From: Desulfobulbaceae bacterium UBA5123
GTDB lineage: Bacteria; Desulfobacterota; Desulfobulbia; Desulfobulbales; UBA5123
Assembly (NCBI GenBank): GCA_002415465.1
Contig: DHYT01000005.1
Span: 2,528-12,690 of the forward strand
Direction: 5' to 3'
DNA length: 10,163 bases
The notes below the pieces were generated by a model. It had not been told where the DNA came from. It saw only the letters and a program-made list of their open reading frames with translations, and searched no databases. Of this stretch, positions 5,580 through 10,163 are shown one piece after another. The position numbers were made by a program, and so were the translations under genes. How positions within the stretch are numbered: position 1 is the stretch's first letter; every line of letters begins with the position of its first letter.

Positions 5580-6836
5580 TTACTTTAAAAAGTCTGGGAG
5601 TTCTTCACCCCGGATCAGGTCGCTGTATGTCTCCCGATGGCGGATGAGATGGTAGCTGTCGTCCTTGGCCAGCACCTCGGCCACCCTGGGGCGGGTGTTG
5701 TAGTTGGAGGACATGGTGAAACCATAGGCGCCGGCGCTCATCACCGCCACCAGGTCGCCCGGCTCGCAGTCCGGCACCTCTTTTTCCTTGGCAAGAAAAT
5801 CGCCGGTTTCACAGATCGGTCCCACCACGTCCGCGACAACCTTGCCGGTCCGTTGTTCGTTCACCGGCATGATGGCATGGTAGGCGCCGTACAGGCTGGG
5901 CCGGGCCAGATCGTTCATCCCGGCGTCGACGATCATGAATTTTTTGGCGATGTTGGTCTTGGTGTAAAGAATCCTGGAAACCAGAATTCCGGCGTTTCCC
6001 ACTATAACCCGTCCCGGTTCCAGGATCAAGGTGCAGTTCAGGTCGCCCAGTTCCGCCTTGATCGCCGCGGCGTAGGCGTCCGGGTGCGGCGGTTCCTCAC
6101 GGTCGTAGGTGATTCCCAGGCCGCCGCCGAGATCGAGATGGCTGATCCGGATGTTGTTCTCGGCAAGACGGGCGATGAAGTTCTTCACCTTGCGCAGGGA
6201 CTCGACAAAGGGGCCGACCTGGGTGAGCTGGGAGCCGATATGGCAGCTGACTCCCTTGACCTCGATGTTCTTCATCTTGCTGGCCCGCTGGTAGACGGCG
6301 AGCGCCTGATCGATGGCGATGCCGAACTTGTTCTTGGCCAGCCCGGTGGAGATATAGGCATGGGTCTTGGGGTCGACGTCCGGGTTGACCCGGAAGGAGA
6401 CCGGCGCCGTGACGTCGATGTCGGCGGCCGCGTTCTGCAGGGCGTCAAGCTCCTGTTCCGACTCGACGTTGAACATCAGGATGCCGGCGTGGAGGGCCTG
6501 GCGCAACTCCTCCTCGGTTTTACCCACCCCGGAGTAGACGATTTTCTTGGGGTCGACCCCCGCCTTGAGGGCGCGGAACAGTTCGCCGCCGGAAACGATA
6601 TCGGCGCCGCCGCCCAGGGAGGAAAAGAGGCGGAGGATGGCGATGTTGGAGCACGACTTGACCGCGAAGCAGGTGATGTGGGGAATCCCGGCAAAGGCGT
6701 GGTCAAAGGCCTTGAAATGCTGGCTGAGGGTGGCGTGGCTGTAAAGATAGAAAGGGGTGCCAACCTCTCTGGCGATGGTTTCGATGTCCACGGATTCGGC
6801 GTGCAGCCGGCCGTTGTGGTAATGAAAATGATGCAT
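5580..6836 (-). CDS. lysA: Diaminopimelate decarboxylase
   Basis: LysA removes CO2 from meso-diaminopimelate to give L-lysine, using pyridoxal phosphate. The 418-residue fold type III enzyme has the PLP lysine K60 in CFAVKSCSN, the barrel motifs SGGEL (82-86), YSGVGKT (101-107), CHIGSQ (198-203), the phosphate-binding LGGGLG (236-241), EPGR (273-276), and the C-terminal CETGD (342-346) with Y371 in SAGAYG, which complete the active site across the dimer. This set is typical of DAP decarboxylase rather than ornithine decarboxylase. The ATG (6834-6836) lies 12 nt after the lipoprotein stop, with a weak GGA site seven nt upstream. It heads the lysA-dapF-dapA-dapB block. Confidence 0.97.
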   Translation of the reverse strand: MHHFHYHNGRLHAESVDIETIAREVGTPFYLYSHATLSQHFKAFDHAFAGIPHITCFAVKSCSNIAILRLFSSLGGGADIVSGGELFRALKAGVDPKKIVYSGVGKTEEELRQALHAGILMFNVESEQELDALQNAAADIDVTAPVSFRVNPDVDPKTHAYISTGLAKNKFGIAIDQALAVYQRASKMKNIEVKGVSCHIGSQLTQVGPFVESLRKVKNFIARLAENNIRISHLDLGGGLGITYDREEPPHPDAYAAAIKAELGDLNCTLILEPGRVIVGNAGILVSRILYTKTNIAKKFMIVDAGMNDLARPSLYGAYHAIMPVNEQRTGKVVADVVGPICETGDFLAKEKEVPDCEPGDLVAVMSAGAYGFTMSSNYNTRPRVAEVLAKDDSYHLIRHRETYSDLIRGEELPDFLK

Positions 6837-6848
6837 GGTGCGTTCCGT

Positions 6849-7895
6849 TTATGGTGAAAGGATCAGTTCTGCTTCGTTGAATCGCCCGCTCTCGTTGGCA
6901 GGCTCGGCAGTGTCGTATGCGGATACCGAATAGTACCAGGTTCCGTGGGAGATGGGTCTGGTGTCCAGGAACATCAACACCCCGCCCTTGACCTTGCCGA
7001 CCAGGATCGGCTTGGTCTCGTCGCCGCGGCGGCGATAGATCTGGTAACCGGCGATATCCGGCTCCATGGATTGCTGCCAGAGGATTTTGACCCCCTGCGC
7101 CGTCCGAACCGCGGTCACGCCGCGTGGGGGGGCCGGCGGGGTAAGATCGCGCGGACGCCCCTGGGCCGGGCTGCTCATCATGCCCACCGTGTCCTTGCCC
7201 ATCGCCTGGATCTTGTAGAAGTAGAGGGTGTCGTTCTGGACCGTGTCGTCGGTGTAGGTGGTCGTCGCCAGGGTCGGCCCGACAGGGGTGAACTCGGAAC
7301 CGGCAACGCTCCGGTAGATCTGGTAGGTGATCGCGCCCTGGGCCGGCGAGCCGTCGATGAGGGTGGCGGGCGCTTGCCAGGAGAGGGTTATCCGCCGGTC
7401 CGCGGCCGTTGCGGTGAGGTCGGAGGGCGGGGAGAGCAGGGTGTTCCAGACAAAGGTGGCGATGTTGGAGTCGTCGCTGACGTTGTACCAGCCCAGCCGG
7501 GTGCGGACCTTGTAAAAATAGCGGAAACCGGGCCGCAACACCGCTTCGCGGTAGCGGATGGTGGTGCCCGGCTGGATTTCATCCGGGGCGAACTTGATCG
7601 GGCGGCCGAAATGGATCGGGCAGCCCTCGCAGTAGTCACTCTCCTCAACCACCGCCCGCAGCATCTCGAAACCGGCGATCTTGTCCACCTTTTCACCCTG
7701 CACGGTCCGGCTCGGGGCGGTCCAGACAAGGGTGACGCCTTGTTCGTCCAGCTGGTATCGCAGGTCGCCGACCGGCGAGGGATGCACGGTTTCCGGCGGC
7801 ACCGGCGGGGTTTTGCGGCCGCAGCCGGAAACCGCCAGCATGAGAAGGGCGAGCAGCGGCAGGGACGAAAGGATGGCGACGGCGGCGCGTTTCAT
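6849..7895 (-). CDS. Outer-membrane-type lipoprotein with fibronectin type III repeats, LptM position
   Basis: The 348-residue product has a lipoprotein signal (Lys/Arg start, hydrophobic core about 6-21) and lipobox AVSGC with lipidated C25; Gly at +2 fits outer-membrane sorting. The mature start [11 protein letters not shown] resembles the CGxKGPLxxP start of LptM/LppL-type lipoproteins. Three fibronectin type III-like domains follow (about 40-150, 157-250, 255-346), with WTAP, LSWQAP, YQIYRS, YFYKIQA and AGYQIYRR strands. The first carries a CEGC pair (C89, C92). The ATG (7893-7895) overlaps the argH stop as ATGA; a GTG nine bases upstream is less likely. A lipoprotein here, between argH and lysA, is where other proteobacteria have lptM/lppL before lysA/dapF. 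A periplasmic binding or assembly role is inferred; no enzyme motif is seen. Confidence 0.85.
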   Translation of the reverse strand: MKRAAVAILSSLPLLALLMLAVSGCGRKTPPVPPETVHPSPVGDLRYQLDEQGVTLVWTAPSRTVQGEKVDKIAGFEMLRAVVEESDYCEGCPIHFGRPIKFAPDEIQPGTTIRYREAVLRPGFRYFYKVRTRLGWYNVSDDSNIATFVWNTLLSPPSDLTATAADRRITLSWQAPATLIDGSPAQGAITYQIYRSVAGSEFTPVGPTLATTTYTDDTVQNDTLYFYKIQAMGKDTVGMMSSPAQGRPRDLTPPAPPRGVTAVRTAQGVKILWQQSMEPDIAGYQIYRRRGDETKPILVGKVKGGVLMFLDTRPISHGTWYYSVSAYDTAEPANESGRFNEAELILSP

Positions 7896-9301
7896 GGGGT
7901 ACACCCCAGGCGCCGTTCCGCTTCGGCAAGGGCCTCGCCTACCCGCTCAAGACCGGTTCCGCCCGCCGAGCGGCGGCTGTTCACGGAGCCTGCGACGGTA
8001 AGGAGCGGAAAGACATCCTCGTCGATGCGGTCGGAGAACTGCCGCAACTCCTCGATGGCAAGCTCCGGCAATTCCTTGTTTTGTTCGATGCAGTAGGCCA
8101 CGGTGCGGCCGACGATGGCGTGCGCCTCCCGGAAGGGGATGTTCTTGCGGACCAGGTAGTCGGCGAGGTCGGTGGCGGTCATGTAGCCGCCCCGGGTGCA
8201 GTCGAGCAGCCGTTCCGTATTGAAGGAGAGGTTGGCCATCAGCTCGGCGGCGATGGCCACCGACCGGCTCACCGTGTCGACGGTGTCGAAGATCGGCTCC
8301 TTGTCTTCCTGGAGGTCGCGGTTGTAGGTGAGCGGCAACCCTTTCAGGATGGTGATGAGCGCCATCAGGTTGCCCACCACCCGGCCGGATTTGCCCCGGA
8401 TCAGCTCCGGGATGTCCGGGTTCTTCTTCTGCGGCATGATTGAGCTGCCGGTGCAGTAGGCGTCGGCCAGGCGAACGAAGCGGAACTCCTCGCTGGACCA
8501 GAGGACCAGTTCCTCGGACAATCGGCTCAGGTGGAGCTGGATGAGGGTGGCGGCGGCGAGAAACTCCACCGCGAAATCGCGGTCGCCCACCGTATCCATG
8601 GAGTTGGCGGTGATGGCCGGGAAGTTGAGTTCCCTGGCAACAAACTCGCGGTCGATGGGCAGGCCGGTGCCGGCAAGCGCCGCCGCGCCCAGGGGCAGGA
8701 TGTTGATCCGCTTGAGGCCGTCGACGAGGCGTTCCCGGTCGCGGCCGAACATCTCGTAGTAGGCGAGCAGGTGATGGGAAACCAGCACCGGCTGGGCCCG
8801 CTGCAGGTGGGTGTAGCCGGGCATGATCGCGCCCAGGTTCTGCCGCGCCTGCTTGACAAAGGCCTTCTGCAGGCCGGTGAGCAGTTCGATAAGCCGTTCG
8901 CTCTCCTCGCGCAGGTAGAGCCGGATATCAAGGGCGACCTGATCGTTGCGGCTGCGGGCGGTGTGCAGCTTGGCGCCGGCCGGGCCGATCTTTTCAACCA
9001 GGGTTTTCTCGATGTTCATGTGGATGTCTTCAAGCTCGGGCCTGAAGACAAATGTGCCGCCGGCAATCTCCGCCTCGATCTCATCCAGCCCCTTGAGGAT
9101 CTGGTCGCGTTCGTCGTCGGTGAGCAGCCCCTGCTTTGCCAGCATCTTGGCGTGGGCCCGGCTGCCGGCGATGTCGTGGCGGTAGAGGCGGCAGTCGTAT
9201 TGGATGGAGGCGGTGAACGCCTCCACCGAGGCGGCGGTGGTTTCGGCGAAACGGCCGCCCCACATCTTGGCGGGCTGGTTTTTGGCGTCTTGTGTGGTCA
9301 T
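7892..9301 (-). CDS. argH: Argininosuccinate lyase
   Basis: ArgH splits argininosuccinate into arginine and fumarate, the last step of arginine synthesis. The 469-residue protein belongs to the fumarase/aspartase superfamily: KMWGGRFAE (12-20), HTARSRND (113-120), [10 protein letters not shown] (162-171, with catalytic H165), and the signature [12 protein letters not shown] (285-296) with the mobile-loop serine. DRDFAVEFL (240-248) and [10 protein letters not shown] (327-336) are also kept. The length is normal (about 460). The ATG (9299-9301) is 22 nt after the argG stop, with a weak AGGTAAG upstream. Its TGA overlaps the lipoprotein ATG by four bases, so the two are likely translationally coupled. 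Confidence 0.97.
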   Translation of the reverse strand: MTTQDAKNQPAKMWGGRFAETTAASVEAFTASIQYDCRLYRHDIAGSRAHAKMLAKQGLLTDDERDQILKGLDEIEAEIAGGTFVFRPELEDIHMNIEKTLVEKIGPAGAKLHTARSRNDQVALDIRLYLREESERLIELLTGLQKAFVKQARQNLGAIMPGYTHLQRAQPVLVSHHLLAYYEMFGRDRERLVDGLKRINILPLGAAALAGTGLPIDREFVARELNFPAITANSMDTVGDRDFAVEFLAAATLIQLHLSRLSEELVLWSSEEFRFVRLADAYCTGSSIMPQKKNPDIPELIRGKSGRVVGNLMALITILKGLPLTYNRDLQEDKEPIFDTVDTVSRSVAIAAELMANLSFNTERLLDCTRGGYMTATDLADYLVRKNIPFREAHAIVGRTVAYCIEQNKELPELAIEELRQFSDRIDEDVFPLLTVAGSVNSRRSAGGTGLERVGEALAEAERRLGCTP

Positions 9302-9323
9302 TGGTCCGTCTTACCTGTGGAAA

Positions 9324-10163
9324 CTATTTGCCGGTCAAGGCCTGGATCTTGAGGCGCAGGGCGTTTAGGCGGATAAAGCCGCCGGCGTCCGACTGGGTGT
9401 AGACCGCGTCTTCCTCGAAGGTGGCGAAGCTCTCGTGGTAGAGGGAGTTGGCTGATTTCCTCCCCACCGGGGTGCAGTTGCCCTTGTAGAGCTTGAGCCG
9501 CACCACGCCGTTGACCGTGGCCTGGCTGGCGTCCATGGTTCCCTGCAGCAGCTTCATCTCGGGAGAGAACCAGAAGCCGTTGTAGATCAGTTCCGAGTAA
9601 CGGGGGATCAGGCTGTCGCGGATCTTCATTACCTCGCGGTCCAGGGTGATGGTCTCGAGATCGCGGTGGGCGTAGCGGAGGATGGTGCCGCCGGGGGTCT
9701 CGTAGACGCCGCGGGACTTCATGCCGACGAAGCGGTTTTCAACCATGTCCAGCCGGCCGATGCCGTTTTGGCCGCCCAGCTTGTTCAGTTTGGCGAGCAG
9801 GGCGGCCGGGGAAAGCTTCTCGCCGTCGATGGCCACCGGGCTGCCGCCCACGAATTCGATCTCAAGATAGGTCGGCTTGTCCGGGGCGTTTTCCGGCGCC
9901 ACCGAGAGCTTGAACATCGACTCCTCCGGCTCGTTCCAGGGATTTTCCAGGATGCCGCCCTCAAAGCTGATATGGAGCAGGTTCTCGTCGGAGCTGTAGG
10001 GGTTCTTCTTGGTGGTCGGCACCGGGATATTGTGTTTCTTGGCGTACTCCACAAGCTTGGTGCGGGAGTTGAGATCCCAGATCCGCCAGGGGGCGATGAT
10101 GGCGAGCTTGGGGTTCAAGCCCAGATAGGTGAGCTCGAACCGCACCTGATCGTTGCCCTTGCC
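9324..10163 (-). CDS. argG: Argininosuccinate synthase, C-terminal part (cut by window edge)
   Basis: ArgG joins citrulline and aspartate with ATP to give argininosuccinate, which ArgH then splits. The frame is open to the right edge; 279 residues are visible and about 120 N-terminal ones, including the P-loop-like ATP site, are outside. The first visible residues are [11 protein letters not shown], a family signature, followed by APWRIW (about 24-29), [43 protein letters not shown] in three adjacent stretches, and the C-terminal FNG-like YNGFWFSPE. An internal GTG (10143-10145) is not the start. The TAG stop is at 9324-9326, 22 nt before argH. Confidence 0.97.
   Translation of the reverse strand, partial: GKGNDQVRFELTYLGLNPKLAIIAPWRIWDLNSRTKLVEYAKKHNIPVPTTKKNPYSSDENLLHISFEGGILENPWNEPEESMFKLSVAPENAPDKPTYLEIEFVGGSPVAIDGEKLSPAALLAKLNKLGGQNGIGRLDMVENRFVGMKSRGVYETPGGTILRYAHRDLETITLDREVMKIRDSLIPRYSELIYNGFWFSPEMKLLQGTMDASQATVNGVVRLKLYKGNCTPVGRKSANSLYHESFATFEEDAVYTQSDAGGFIRLNALRLKIQALTGK

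Noticed and set aside
4403..5647. Plus-strand open frame of 414 codons
   Set aside because: Antisense to dapA and dapF; His/Gly/Asp-rich shadow composition.
5637..6857. Plus-strand open frame of 406 codons
   Set aside because: Antisense shadow of lysA, low-complexity composition and no recognisable family.
6945..8096. Plus-strand open frame of 383 codons
   Set aside because: Antisense shadow of the lipoprotein gene; no domain and no ribosome site of note.
8531..9352. Plus-strand open frame opposite argH
   Set aside because: Shadow of argH, which is complete with all active-site motifs.

Overview
The window is one uninterrupted run of twelve protein genes, all on the minus strand, ending in the first bases of a tRNA gene. 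In transcription order (right to left) it reads: argG (cut by the right edge), argH, a lipoprotein with fibronectin type III domains, lysA, dapF, dapA, dapB, folK, a small membrane-anchored zinc-ribbon/YHS-like protein, a short transaldolase, a DUF4124-plus-SLT lytic transglycosylase, pgsA, and a tRNA-Leu cut by the left edge. Spacers are short (4-nt overlaps up to 98 nt; 111 nt before the tRNA). No stretch over 300 bases lacks a gene. I see no mobile element, CRISPR array, phage gene or defence gene.

The DNA is GC-rich. The gene order argG-argH-lipoprotein-lysA-dapF-dapA-dapB, and the presence of a LptM-position lipoprotein, point to a Gram-negative bacterium. From memory of such gene orders, the former Deltaproteobacteria (Desulfobacterota or Desulfuromonadota, e.g. 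relatives of Geobacter or Desulfobulbus) fit best. The placement is an inference with no database support.

Region by region: 9324-10163 and 7892-9301 encode the last two steps of arginine synthesis. 6849-7895 is an outer-membrane-type lipoprotein in the place where other proteobacteria carry lptM/lppL. 2882-6836 encodes four enzymes of the diaminopimelate/lysine branch (DapA, DapB, DapF, LysA); the steps between tetrahydrodipicolinate and LL-DAP are not in the window. 2371-2877 is folate synthesis (FolK), translationally coupled to a small metal-site protein of unknown role. 1408-2055 is a transaldolase of the short TalC/FSA fold with residues of a true transaldolase. 757-1395 and 134-706 are envelope genes (peptidoglycan lyase and phosphatidylglycerophosphate synthase). 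1-133 holds a consensus sigma70-type promoter driving tRNA-Leu.

The genes are mostly ordinary housekeeping. DAP made by dapA/B/F feeds both peptidoglycan and, through LysA, lysine; the downstream lyase and PgsA act on the same envelope. The points most worth a second look are the FN3 lipoprotein as a possible enlarged LptM, the twin 17-nt hairpins between dapA and dapB, the folK-coupled YHS-like protein, and the compact tRNA-Leu promoter and leader structures. I did not find clear evidence of a wholly undescribed system.
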